A stretch of DNA of 64,000 bases from an uncultured Coprococcus sp. Its GTDB lineage: Bacteria > Bacillota > Clostridia > Lachnospirales > Lachnospiraceae. This document shows, piece after piece, positions 52,247 through 61,076 of this stretch. The stretch is taken from the NCBI GenBank assembly GCA_934277375.1, contig CAKQTZ010000003.1, positions 310,001 through 374,000 on the forward strand, given 5' to 3'. How positions within the stretch are numbered: position 1 is the stretch's first letter; each line of letters opens with the position of its first letter. Under the pieces are notes generated by a model. The model did not search any database, was not told where the DNA came from, and saw only the letters and a program-made list of their open reading frames with translations. Both the position numbers and the translations under genes were made by a program.

Positions 52247-52692
52247 CTGTCCTCGTTATTTTCCTTTATATCTTTTAGTATCCTGTCAGTAAGGGAGTTT
52301 ATCGTCTGCATCTCCTCCGTATAACTGTCATCGATAAGGCTCACAACATATGACATTGAAGGGGATTCACTCATCTCCATCATAAGGAATATCCAGCCAT
52401 TCCTGTTTAGTATCTTTGTGAGTTCTTCCTTGAAATATTCGCATATATTTTCAAGTGTTGGATTGATCATATCAAATGGCGGTACATCATTTAATGTCCT
52501 GTCCTGATATGCGCTCAGGAACTCTTCAACCCTGTGTTCAAGATGGTGGAATTTTACAGTCTCATCCCGTCCTTTGACAACATTTATCACGATCTCCCAG
52601 GTATGGGGATGTATCTCACCCATGACACCATTTTTATATATGCCATGTCTGGCATTAAGATAGAATTTGAATTTGTACTGTCTGAATCTCAT
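52243..52692 (-). CDS. 6-pyruvoyl-tetrahydropterin synthase-like protein (downstream copy)
   Basis: 149 residues from the ATG at 52692 (GAGAGG eight bases upstream). T-fold protein with the three zinc-type histidines kept: H in LNARHGIY and both in EIHPHTWEI. The spacing follows QueD/PTPS, but the gene belongs to the XrtG operon, not a queuosine cluster, so the substrate is probably different. Overlaps the next gene by four bases. Confidence 0.82.
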   Translation of the reverse strand: MRFRQYKFKFYLNARHGIYKNGVMGEIHPHTWEIVINVVKGRDETVKFHHLEHRVEEFLSAYQDRTLNDVPPFDMINPTLENICEYFKEELTKILNRNGWIFLMMEMSESPSMSYVVSLIDDSYTEEMQTINSLTDRILKDIKENNEDR

Positions 52693-52739
52693 ATAATCCA
52701 CCTCTCGAATATTTGATCATCGGTTCATCGACAACTGCT

Positions 52740-53846
52740 TTACCAGCTTGCAAGATCCATCAGTCTGTCCTTTTCATGGTAAAATGTATTTCTAGGATTT
52801 TCCGTGGATCCAACCGCTCTGAGCACAGCCTCCAGCTCCGCTCCATTAGAAAATGCCTCCCATTCTGACAGCATTTCCTCTCTCACCTTTTCCGCAGCAC
52901 CCATATCCGTTTTGTACATTATCACCACGAAATATCCTTTTGACAGCTCTGCTGTGACATGATTTTTCCCCATGGTGCTCTTTATGAAATCCATGAACCT
53001 GAATATGGCATCCCGTGAAAAGTATCTGTTCCCCATCCTTACACGTATAAACATGTATGTGATAGGGAAGAGTCTAGGATCATCAGATTTTGACAATAGG
53101 GTATCCACTATCTCCATGTCGTAATAACCTTCTCTCTTGATCTCCCCCTTATCAAGATCCCTGTTCCTTATCTCTTCTTCGTATTGACCTGTCAGTTTCT
53201 CATACTCATCGAATTTCTCGTTTCTCTCAGTGAGAATCGACTGCAGTGCAATAACTTTTCTTCCCTCATGTCCTATCCGTCCAGCAAATTCGATCAGTAT
53301 ACATCCAAATAGCAGAATTGTGGCTATCACAGCTATTACAATATAAAATTCCATATTTGATGTGCCATACTCTTCAAGGACGGAACTTGTATCCGTAAAC
53401 ACTCCACATACATATTCTGTTCCAGAGACAGATGCCTCACTGACGATTCCTCCCAGATCCTCCATATATGACTCGAATTCATCATTTGATGATATATATG
53501 ACAGACTTGTTGTCGTATCGTCATCCTTTAGATATATGACTCTTCCATTCTGGAGAAGGAATCCCCAGGTAGTCCCGGATACAGGTACAGAATGACTTAT
53601 AAAATCTATCATTTCACCCTCGGATTTTCCGGTCAGTCCATCTGCAATGATCCTGACTGTTTTATCCTGTCCATTCTCAAATGCCTGAATAACATTATCT
53701 CTGTTATCCATGATATGATATCCATAATATATAACTTCGATCAGTATCGTGACCAGAACAAGAACCATTGCGGCAACCAATCTTCCCCTGTACGTCTTTT
53801 TATTTACTTTTCCATCATTTTTGTTATCTGTAGATCTATTCATCAT
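52740..53846 (-). CDS. membrane protein with degenerate GGDEF-like domain (XrtG operon)
   Basis: 368 residues: membrane helix near 24-45, extracytoplasmic domain, membrane helix near 168-190, a charged coiled-coil linker, then a domain of about 115 residues patterned like GGDEF (FPITYMFIRVRMGNRYFSR, MDFIKSTMGKN, ELSKGYFVVIMYKTD). The catalytic GGDEF position reads ELSKGYF, so it cannot be a working cyclase; it may bind a nucleotide or a partner. Its ATG overlaps the glycosyltransferase stop. Confidence 0.65.
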   Translation of the reverse strand: MMNRSTDNKNDGKVNKKTYRGRLVAAMVLVLVTILIEVIYYGYHIMDNRDNVIQAFENGQDKTVRIIADGLTGKSEGEMIDFISHSVPVSGTTWGFLLQNGRVIYLKDDDTTTSLSYISSNDEFESYMEDLGGIVSEASVSGTEYVCGVFTDTSSVLEEYGTSNMEFYIVIAVIATILLFGCILIEFAGRIGHEGRKVIALQSILTERNEKFDEYEKLTGQYEEEIRNRDLDKGEIKREGYYDMEIVDTLLSKSDDPRLFPITYMFIRVRMGNRYFSRDAIFRFMDFIKSTMGKNHVTAELSKGYFVVIMYKTDMGAAEKVREEMLSEWEAFSNGAELEAVLRAVGSTENPRNTFYHEKDRLMDLASW

Positions 53847-55249
53847 CTGATCTCCTCATGTGTGCCATTCAACTCATCCTCTGGATAATTTACAAATCTG
53901 CGCATTTTCTCGAGCCCCCGTGTAACCCACAGAAAATCGCTCTTTATTATGCCCGCAGCAGTCTCCCTTTCCTCCGAAAAATTCTGCATCTTCCAGCTGC
54001 CCTTCGACTTCATAGAATTAATTATTCCGGCAAATCTGAACCAGAATACAACAAAATTGAAAAGCGGCAGGAGGAACACCAGATACCATTTTCTCATATA
54101 ATACCTTCTGAGTTGTCTAAACGGCTTTAAGAAAAGGCTTATACATATATACAAAAGTGCAGTTGTGAAAACATACAGCAAATACATGATAACGACTGAC
54201 TGTATGATGAGACTGAATGGGTAATTCACGAATCCAAGACATATGAGCGCGAAATACCATATCATACGAGGGAATGCAAATGTGTGGTCGAACATGACCA
54301 GCCTGACTATGAAATCAGAAAAGAATCCTCTTACAACATTCATCCTGTTCTTCATAAACATATGGACAACCTCTATCTCTCCGCGCTGCCATCTCTGTCT
54401 CTGTATATACAGTCTGTTCATGTCCTCAATCGGATCAACGTAGAATATCGCCTCACTGCAGAGAACCACCTTCTCCCCAAGCACATCCCTTATTTGGAAT
54501 GTAACATGGGTATCCTCACACACAGTATCCGTGTTATACATATTTGTTCTCATGATCGTAGAACGTCTGAATGCTGAGAATGCACCTGATAAAGTGAATA
54601 TGTTGTTGAATTCTGACTGAAAATTCCTTCCGGCAAGGAAAGCCTGGGCATACTCAAAAAACTCAAGTTTTCTCAGCAGCCTGAGACCAAATCCTTTTGT
54701 CTCATCTATCATCTCCGGGTTTGTCATAATCGTACCCGTCATACAATCGATATCCGGATTTCGCTCAAACTTTGTAACCATATTCCTTATGGAGTCCTTC
54801 TGCAGCACACCGTCACTGTCTATATGGATCACATATTTGCCAAAGCTGTTGAACAACCCAAGATTAAGTGCCTTAGACTTGCCCTGCTTTGAATTCACCC
54901 AGTTCATAGTCAATTCTGGAAATTCTTCCTGGCATTCACAGAACACCTCAAAACTCCTGTCTGTACTCATGTTGTTGACAACAAGTATATATATCTTGTC
55001 ATTTGGATAACTCAAATCATTTATCGACTTTATGCACCGCCTCAAGCTGTGTTCCTGATTGTACACCGGTATTATCATAGTGATCTCAGGTGAGAAACTT
55101 ACGTTTTTCTCATTACGTGACACTATCTTTTTCTTGATCAGTATCACAAAATTACCTATAGTCGGAATAATTTCCATAACTATAGGTATGATGACCCAGG
55201 CTGCCCAGAATATGATGGAACTATGAAATATCTGCGTTATGAACGTCAT
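53843..55249 (-). CDS. exosortase G-associated glycosyltransferase, family 2
   Basis: 468 residues from the ATG at 55249 (GGAGG eight bases upstream), overlapping the XrtG end by 29 bases. One N-terminal membrane helix, a GT2 domain with MIIPVYNQEHSL, the metal-binding HIDSDG, catalytic EDTH and the QRQRWQRGE motif of processive enzymes, and C-terminal membrane helices (about 330-410). Likely builds or transfers a sugar for the surface protein system. Confidence 0.9.
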   Translation of the reverse strand: MTFITQIFHSSIIFWAAWVIIPIVMEIIPTIGNFVILIKKKIVSRNEKNVSFSPEITMIIPVYNQEHSLRRCIKSINDLSYPNDKIYILVVNNMSTDRSFEVFCECQEEFPELTMNWVNSKQGKSKALNLGLFNSFGKYVIHIDSDGVLQKDSIRNMVTKFERNPDIDCMTGTIMTNPEMIDETKGFGLRLLRKLEFFEYAQAFLAGRNFQSEFNNIFTLSGAFSAFRRSTIMRTNMYNTDTVCEDTHVTFQIRDVLGEKVVLCSEAIFYVDPIEDMNRLYIQRQRWQRGEIEVVHMFMKNRMNVVRGFFSDFIVRLVMFDHTFAFPRMIWYFALICLGFVNYPFSLIIQSVVIMYLLYVFTTALLYICISLFLKPFRQLRRYYMRKWYLVFLLPLFNFVVFWFRFAGIINSMKSKGSWKMQNFSEERETAAGIIKSDFLWVTRGLEKMRRFVNYPEDELNGTHEEIR

Positions 55250-55826
55250 ATCCAAAACCTCCAACTTTCTGTCTTATTATCTGTGACTTTGTAAACACAA
55301 AGAAATACAGTGCAACCGTACATGCATAGAATACAAGACGACCTATTATTGTGTGTGCAATAAAATAGGCACTTCCTCCAAAAACATATATTATGAGACA
55401 TATCACAAATATCCTGAGAACATTTGACAAAAATATTGCAAGTCCTCCCACAACGCCGAGCACGATCTTCTCATATGTGTGATACAACGGAAAAAACCAC
55501 AGAAGAGCCAGAAAAGCAAGTATCTCTATGATACCTGAACACTCATAGTCTATATACATTGAAAGGTTCGTATCTCCTGTGGATATAAATATTATATTTT
55601 TGTTGAAATAAGACTCGTATATTCCCGTCATATCTCCAAACATTCCAGTAACCGCGGATACAGCTTTCTGCAACGGAGACAGAACCACCGGTTCAACCAG
55701 GATCAGCATGTATATAAAGAGTCCGACACTGCCCACGATGAAATACCAGAAATCAAGTTTTCCGCGCTTCAAAACCGTGAGCACATATATCCATAATATA
55801 AATATTACAATCAGGATTATGTTCAT
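55221..55826 (-). CDS. xrtG: exosortase XrtG
   Basis: Integral-membrane transpeptidase/protease expected to recognise and cleave C-terminal sorting tails. 201 residues, about six helices. The exosortase catalytic set is present: Cys in DYECSGIIEI near 100, Arg in NVLRIF near 137, and His in FIAHTIIGRL near 153. AGGAGG precedes the ATG. The likely substrate is the Firmicu-CTERM protein encoded just upstream in the operon. Confidence 0.9.
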   Translation of the reverse strand: MNIILIVIFILWIYVLTVLKRGKLDFWYFIVGSVGLFIYMLILVEPVVLSPLQKAVSAVTGMFGDMTGIYESYFNKNIIFISTGDTNLSMYIDYECSGIIEILAFLALLWFFPLYHTYEKIVLGVVGGLAIFLSNVLRIFVICLIIYVFGGSAYFIAHTIIGRLVFYACTVALYFFVFTKSQIIRQKVGGFGYDVHNADIS

Positions 55827-55903
55827 CCCGGATTCCTCCTTTACATATCATAACTTCACATCACATATCCTTTATGCTATCTAACAAAGTATTATACAAG
55901 ATC

Positions 55904-56686
55904 TTAATTTCTCTTTTTTCTCCTGCATATAAACACACCACTTGTGGCAAGTGCCATAGCCATAGCTGCCCCCGCCCACGGTCCGGTCGGAGTGCCGGTT
56001 ATGGTAACTCCCTGGGCTCCGATGTTCGGATTGGACACCGTTATGGTTGCCCCCTGATCTATGTTGATACCAAGATAGTCTGCCAGCTTGTCCAGGGATA
56101 TCGAGAACTCTATCTCATCTCCCCTGCCAGTCTCAGTATGAGCTGAATCATACACCGTAAAAGCCACATCGCCATCTATATCTGTATAGTAACCTGCAAA
56201 TACGCCGAAATTCCTGTATATTCCCTCGCCCAGACCATACATCTGTCCTGACCAGTTGATAGAACCGTCTGCATTCACCGGCAATATATTGAGTACACAC
56301 TGTTTTCCATCAACTGTAATGTTCCAGAACTGAAACTGCATCTGGGAAGTATACAGATCATTCATGGAAAAATGAACGTAAAGCCTGTCACCATCAATCG
56401 CAAGCTGTCCCTTGTGAACCGAATAACCGTTGTTACTGCTATATGTTATATCCGCAGATGGATACTGGCTCCATTCTCCGTAATATCCATCTATGACAAG
56501 GCCTGTTGTGACAGGTCCGTTTGAAGCGACATTTACCGCATCCATCTGGGTTGCCACCGCATCATCCGCAAAAGCTTGTATTCTGCCACCAGTCATGGAA
56601 AACACTGTAAAAATTGCAGCTAAAGCAACAGCCATAATACCTCTGTTCAAATAATCCTTATATGACACTATTTCCTTCATTTTCAT
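55904..56686 (-). CDS. secreted protein with Firmicu-CTERM sorting signal
   Basis: 260 residues (ATG at 56686; an ATG two codons on is also possible). Signal peptide with cleavage expected after RIQAFA. The mature domain is rich in beta strands with aromatic residues (LVIDGYYGEWSQYP, LYVHFSMNDLY, MQFQFWNITVDG), similar in style to carbohydrate-binding or DOMON-like domains. The C-terminus is the sorting signal: TPTGPWAGAAMAMA, a helix, then Cys-Arg-Arg-Lys-Lys. First obvious substrate of XrtG, 77 bases before its gene. Confidence 0.85.
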   Translation of the reverse strand: MKMKEIVSYKDYLNRGIMAVALAAIFTVFSMTGGRIQAFADDAVATQMDAVNVASNGPVTTGLVIDGYYGEWSQYPSADITYSSNNGYSVHKGQLAIDGDRLYVHFSMNDLYTSQMQFQFWNITVDGKQCVLNILPVNADGSINWSGQMYGLGEGIYRNFGVFAGYYTDIDGDVAFTVYDSAHTETGRGDEIEFSISLDKLADYLGINIDQGATITVSNPNIGAQGVTITGTPTGPWAGAAMAMALATSGVFICRRKKRN

Positions 56687-56771
56687 CACGCCTCATCTCT
56701 GTAGTATTTTTATCACTCATTTTGTCATCTGTCTGCAATGCATACATGTGAGCCCGAACAGGCCATACCCA

Positions 56772-57224
56772 TCAGCTCTGGCCGGTCATCCCCTCAAGCT
56801 TTAATATATCGTCAAATATCTTCTGATAATTTCTGTTGCTTGTATCCATGTTCATGGTCGGCAACAACAGTCTGTCAGACACCTGATATACACATAGAGG
56901 ATTCTCTGATATATCAAGCTGATATAATTCCATACCATTTTTCATCAACATTCTCCGCAGCTCCTCATAGTAGTAATCACCTATGGTCTCCAGCGTATTC
57001 TCACATCCTTTAAATTCTGTAAGCTCGTTCAGATACTTACCTCTGTATCTATCTATAAATGACGAGATAATAGCCTCCAGCTTAAAAAATGGAATGTCTT
57101 CATTTCTGTCTTCCATACCTATATAAGTAACAACCGTAAATGAATGACCATGTATTTTCGACACATCACCATTAAAGCTGTGTTTTGCATTAAAGTAGGT
57201 TCTGTATATGTAATAATTAAACAA
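56772..57224 (-). CDS. 6-pyruvoyl-tetrahydropterin synthase-like protein (upstream copy)
   Basis: 150 residues starting at TTG, 57224, seven bases after AGGAGG. T-fold protein with zinc-type histidines in NAKHSFNGD and IHGHSFTV, closer to ordinary QueD/PTPS than the second copy at 52243. First gene of the XrtG operon. The two PTPS-like genes at the two ends of one operon suggest a heteromeric complex. Confidence 0.82.
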   Translation of the reverse strand: MFNYYIYRTYFNAKHSFNGDVSKIHGHSFTVVTYIGMEDRNEDIPFFKLEAIISSFIDRYRGKYLNELTEFKGCENTLETIGDYYYEELRRMLMKNGMELYQLDISENPLCVYQVSDRLLLPTMNMDTSNRNYQKIFDDILKLEGMTGQS

Positions 57225-57288
57225 CCAGACACCTCCTGACCATAAACTCTGATTTTAGCTTAATAAGACTGATTCTTGCCATTCCTAA

Positions 57289-57317
57289 ATTATAATTACA
57301 TAAATGTCATATATCAA
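57289..57317 (-). promoter_or_regulatory. XrtG operon promoter
   Basis: TTGATA and a perfect TATAAT on the minus strand, spacer 17, about 65 bases before the TTG start. Confidence 0.75.
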
Positions 57318-57526
57318 TGATGAAAAATTGCCAAAATAATGTCTTTTTTATGAACATTTTGTAACTTTATGTATAGTTAACTTGTTTCAACCGTTTGCGC
57401 TGTTCATATTCCTTTGTCTGTTTGATCGTTAATGATTGAATAGTCAAGTAATCAGTCAAATATTCATAGAATGAATGTTCTTCCAAATTCTTTGACACAT
57501 CCAGGCTTGATTTTTACCCGTGTAAT
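57318..57526. other. non-coding spacer upstream of the XrtG operon
   Basis: AT-rich; beyond a short ATTCAT/ATGAAT repeat near 57461-57475 I see no gene, RNA structure or repeat in it. Confidence 0.5.
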
Positions 57527-57561
57527 ACAAAAAAGATCCCATCCATGTGAATGAGATCTTT
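57527..57561 (-). terminator. terminator of the aminotransferase gene
   Basis: Stem AAAGATC (57532-57538) / GATCTTT (57555-57561) with further partly paired bases inside, followed by UUUUUUG on the minus strand; about 105 bases after the stop. Confidence 0.65.
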
Positions 57562-57665
57562 CTTAATCTTTATCTATTCTTTTTAACTGCCATATCTTTG
57601 GCTGTTATACTTCATACAGCCTGTCAGCTCAATATGACATCTGAATTATTTTCTATACGTACTTC

Positions 57666-58949
57666 CTATGCCTCAAGCAGTTTCTCGACACTTACAAGCT
57701 TTACACAGAGAACAAATATCTCTGTTGCCTGTTGCATCTCCTCTGGTGTAGGGAATGAAGGTGCGATCCTGATGTTGCTGTCCTTTGGATCGTTGTGGTA
57801 TGGGAATGTTGCTCCTGCACCTGTGAGGATAACTCCTGCCTCCTTGCACTTTGCAACTATAGCCTTTGCACAGCCTTCCATGGCGTCAAATGATATGAAA
57901 TATCCGCCGAGAGGCTTGATCCATGAACCGATTCCAAGTCCGTCAAGCTCCTCCTCAAGGACTTTGAGAGTTGCCTCAAACTTTGGTCTCATGAAATCAG
58001 CATGCTTCTTCATATGCTCCTTAAGACCGTCAAGATTCTTAAAGTATCTTGCATGTCTGAGCTGGTTTACCTTATCATTTCCTATAGTCTGTATTGTGTA
58101 ATGCTTTTTGGCATCCTCAAGGTTTGCATGTGATGTAGCCATAGCTGAAACACCTGAACCAGGAAAACTTACCTTTGATGTTGACGCAAACTCAAATACC
58201 ATATCCGGATTGCCTGCCTTCTCACACTCTCCGATGATATCAAGAATCTCTACCTGATTGTCCTCATACAGATGATGAATGACATATGCATTGTCCCAGA
58301 AAATCCTGAAATCCTTAGCTGCCGGCTTAAGATTTGCAAATCTTCTTACGGTCTCATCACTGTAGCAGATTCCCTGTGGGTTTGAGTACTTTGGCACGCA
58401 CCATATACCCTTTACTGTTGGGTCTGAATTTACAAGTTCTTCAACCATATCCATGTCAGGACCTGTAACTGTCATAGGTATGTTGATCATCTCTATTCCA
58501 AAATGCTCTGTGATAGCAAAATGTCTGTCATATCCCGGAACAGGACAGAGGAACTTTACCTTGTCAAGCTTGCACCAAGGTGTCTCTCCCATTATTCCGT
58601 GTGTATATGCTCTTGATACAGTGTCAAACATAAGAGTAAGACTTGCGTTACCACCGATGAAGATATGATCCTCAGTGGTTCCCATCATCTCTGCCATAAG
58701 CCTCTTGACTTCTGGAATTCCATCAAGGCACCCATAGTTTCTGCAGTCTATGCCACACTCTGACTTCATATCAGAATCACTGTTGATAACATCCATAAGA
58801 CCAACAGATACTCCAAGCTGGGTTGGTGATGGCTTTCCTCTTGACATGTCAAGATTCAGGCCAAGAGCCTTCTTCTCCTCATATGCCGCAAGCAGCTGCT
58901 CTCTAAGTTCCATTAACTCTTCTCTTGATAATTCACTGTACGCTTTCAT
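57666..58949 (-). CDS. PLP-dependent aminotransferase class I/II (PF12897 type)
   Basis: 427 residues. PLP-lysine region STSKVSFPGSGVSAM, NPQGICYSDE and DNAYVIHHL are in the class I order, and the N-terminus LNLDMSRGKPSPTQL is typical of the Asp_aminotransf (PF12897) subgroup annotated as aspartate/alanine aminotransferase. GGGAG precedes the ATG. Exact amino donor cannot be told from sequence. Confidence 0.88.
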   Translation of the reverse strand: MKAYSELSREELMELREQLLAAYEEKKALGLNLDMSRGKPSPTQLGVSVGLMDVINSDSDMKSECGIDCRNYGCLDGIPEVKRLMAEMMGTTEDHIFIGGNASLTLMFDTVSRAYTHGIMGETPWCKLDKVKFLCPVPGYDRHFAITEHFGIEMINIPMTVTGPDMDMVEELVNSDPTVKGIWCVPKYSNPQGICYSDETVRRFANLKPAAKDFRIFWDNAYVIHHLYEDNQVEILDIIGECEKAGNPDMVFEFASTSKVSFPGSGVSAMATSHANLEDAKKHYTIQTIGNDKVNQLRHARYFKNLDGLKEHMKKHADFMRPKFEATLKVLEEELDGLGIGSWIKPLGGYFISFDAMEGCAKAIVAKCKEAGVILTGAGATFPYHNDPKDSNIRIAPSFPTPEEMQQATEIFVLCVKLVSVEKLLEA

Positions 58950-59200
58950 AATATGTCTCCCTTGCTACAAATCTAACGTTCAACCCTTGTATCATATAAT
59001 TTATTTCTCCGGTTGTCTAGACCTTAATCGCATAAGTTTGCAGTATTTCGCAAATTTTGGTTGAAAAATCTAAGTTCAAACACTAAATCCGACTATATTT
59101 TCGTCAAAATTATATATTTAACTTTTTATTTTCAAGTTGGTCGACATTGAAAGATGCTGCAGCATTCTTTTTGGATAACTTAAAGATATGGCTCTGGCGG

Positions 59201-59878
59201 TTATTTGGATGGTATCATGGATGCTATCTCAGCGGCAAGCTGCGATTTTGGCATGGTCTGAAGTGTTATTCTGCCAGGGCCTGTTACCACTGTATTGAAG
59301 AATCCCTCTCCTCCAAAGAACATATTCATGGCACCACCTTTTACTGTCTCTGCATTCAAGGAGCATGTTGCATCCATCATTGCAAGATAACCTGTGTCAA
59401 TGACCATCTGCTGTCCCGGTGCAAGCATGTAATCCACAACCGAACCATCTATCTCGAGGAATACGATACCTTGACCTGTTATTCTCTGCATGATAAATCC
59501 TTCTCCTCCAAAAAAGCCGCCTGCAACTTTTTTCTGGAAAGCTATCTCCAGATTCACCCCTGGTGTTGATGCAAGGTATGATGACTTCTGACAAACGATC
59601 TCCTTGCCAGGTCCTATCTCAACCGCCATGATATTTCCCACAAAGCTTGAACCGAATGCTATCAGTCCAGTTCCCCCCTGAGCCGTATATGTATTTCGGA
59701 ACATTGATTCTCCAGATATGGCTCTGGTGAACATCTTGCCTACTCCGCCACCCGATGTCTGCATCTGCATATTCGGAGACATCCATACCATTGCGCCCTT
59801 TTCGCAGTTCATAGATTCCCCTGCCTCCAGAATGATCTCTACCACAGGCATCATGCCGCCTTTGATCTCGTATCTCAT
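59201..59878 (-). CDS. TIGR00266/AIM24 family protein
   Basis: 225 residues from the ATG at 59878 (GGGAGG nine bases upstream). Beta-sandwich protein of three repeated modules rich in Gly and Phe: MNCEKGAMVWMSPNMQM, GGFFGGEGFIMQRITG and MNMFFGGEGFFNTVVTGPG. Related to the yeast mitochondrial biogenesis factor AIM24; the bacterial role is unknown. Its leader has an 18-base perfect palindrome. Confidence 0.88.
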   Translation of the reverse strand: MRYEIKGGMMPVVEIILEAGESMNCEKGAMVWMSPNMQMQTSGGGVGKMFTRAISGESMFRNTYTAQGGTGLIAFGSSFVGNIMAVEIGPGKEIVCQKSSYLASTPGVNLEIAFQKKVAGGFFGGEGFIMQRITGQGIVFLEIDGSVVDYMLAPGQQMVIDTGYLAMMDATCSLNAETVKGGAMNMFFGGEGFFNTVVTGPGRITLQTMPKSQLAAEIASMIPSK

Positions 59879-59900
59879 ATAATCTGACCTCCCTGTATTC

Positions 59901-59918
59901 TTCATATTTAAATATGAA
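59901..59918. promoter_or_regulatory. perfect palindrome in the TIGR00266 leader
   Basis: TTCATATTTAAATATGAA, 18 bases, fully self-complementary, about 20 bases after the predicted transcription start and 22 before the ATG. Confidence 0.5.
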
Positions 59919-59944
59919 CTTCATTTTTTTAATGATACAAATGT

Positions 59945-59974
59945 ATTATATAGTAAATACTATTCATATAACAA
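59945..59974 (-). promoter_or_regulatory. TIGR00266 gene promoter
   Basis: TTGTTA and TATAAT on the minus strand with an 18-base spacer. Confidence 0.6.
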
Positions 59975-60063
59975 TGTTTATTTATAAATCGTGGGTAAAC
60001 ACCTGTTTTTTATTTATTTACCCACTCTTTCGATTTTATGGAGCGACTTTTTTCATATATTAA

Positions 60064-60092
60064 TTGCATTTTTTGAAACACAATGGTATATT
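60064..60092 (+). promoter_or_regulatory. promoter of the amino-acid ABC operon
   Basis: TTGCAT and TATATT with a 17-base spacer, about 34 bases before the ATG at 60126. Confidence 0.6.
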
Positions 60093-60125
60093 TATTCAGA
60101 TAAAATACGAAAGGAAGATGTAAAA

Positions 60126-61016
60126 ATGAAACTCAAAAAATTATTAGCAATTTCAATGTCAGCAGTTCTGGCTATGACAGCTCTTACTGCTTGCGGAAGC
60201 AAGGATGGTTCTTCGGAGGCAGCTTCAGAGAGCGCTTCATCATCAAAGAAGACTGCAAAGGTCATCGAGATCGACCTTACAGATGAGCAGTACGCATTTG
60301 GTGTTGACAAAGAGCAGCCTGAGCTGTTAACACAGGTCAACGACTTCATCAAGACAATGAACGAAGACGGATCATTTGAAGAGATCTGCAATCACTACTT
60401 CGGCGACGGCGAGCCTGTTGCAGTTGAGTCAGCAAAGCTTGATGCAAACAAGGATCAGCTTGTAGTTGCAACAAATGCTGCATTCGAGCCATTTGAGTAT
60501 ACAAAGGGTGAGAACTACTATGGTGTCGATATGGAGATAGCTAAGGCTCTCGCAGACAAGCTTGGCAAGGAGCTCGTTATCCAGAACATGGATTTCGACG
60601 CTGTATGTCTCTCAGTTGGTCAGCACAAGTGTGATATCGCTATGGCAGGTCTTACTATAAAGCCAGACCGTGAGGAGTATGTAAGCTTCTCAGATTCATA
60701 CTACAAGGCTTCACAGAAGCTTATCGTTACATCAGACAATACAGAGTTTGATGAGTGCAAGACAGCCGATGATGTCAACAAGATCCTTCAGGCAAAAGGC
60801 TCAGACATGAAGATTGGTTTCCAGACAGGTACTACCGGACAGTTCTACTGCGAGGGTGACGCAGACTGGGGATTCACAAAGCTTGCTATGACTTCAACAG
60901 GCTACAAGAACGGTTCTCTCGCAGTTCAGGATCTTTTAAATGGTAACCTCAACTATGTTATCATCGATGCTGCTCCAGCAGCCAGCATCACTGCTGCTCT
61001 TAACGCAATGCAGTAA
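60126..61016 (+). CDS. amino-acid ABC transporter binding lipoprotein, apparently circularly permuted
   Basis: 296 residues from the ATG at 60126 (AGGAAG upstream). Signal peptide with lipobox LTAC, Cys23. Family 3 binding protein, but with segments out of order. Residues 45-93 (IDLTDEQYAFGVDKEQPEL, FIKTMNEDGSFEEICNHYFG) are what normally ends such a protein. The normal beginning (QLVVATNAAFEPFEYTKG, YYGVDMEIAKALADKLG) starts only at 110, and the protein stops at NLNYVIIDAAPAASITAALN, just where the missing tail would start. Heads an operon with permease and ATPase, so probably functional. Confidence 0.85.
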   Translation: MKLKKLLAISMSAVLAMTALTACGSKDGSSEAASESASSSKKTAKVIEIDLTDEQYAFGVDKEQPELLTQVNDFIKTMNEDGSFEEICNHYFGDGEPVAVESAKLDANKDQLVVATNAAFEPFEYTKGENYYGVDMEIAKALADKLGKELVIQNMDFDAVCLSVGQHKCDIAMAGLTIKPDREEYVSFSDSYYKASQKLIVTSDNTEFDECKTADDVNKILQAKGSDMKIGFQTGTTGQFYCEGDADWGFTKLAMTSTGYKNGSLAVQDLLNGNLNYVIIDAAPAASITAALNAMQ

Positions 61017-61076
61017 AATTCAATCCGGATTTAGTAATTTTAGTATTAACACCAATTATGTTTGAAAGGATATTTC

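Noticed and set aside
52740..53846. Active diguanylate cyclase
   Set aside because: The GGDEF motif is replaced by ELSKGYF, so catalysis is not expected.
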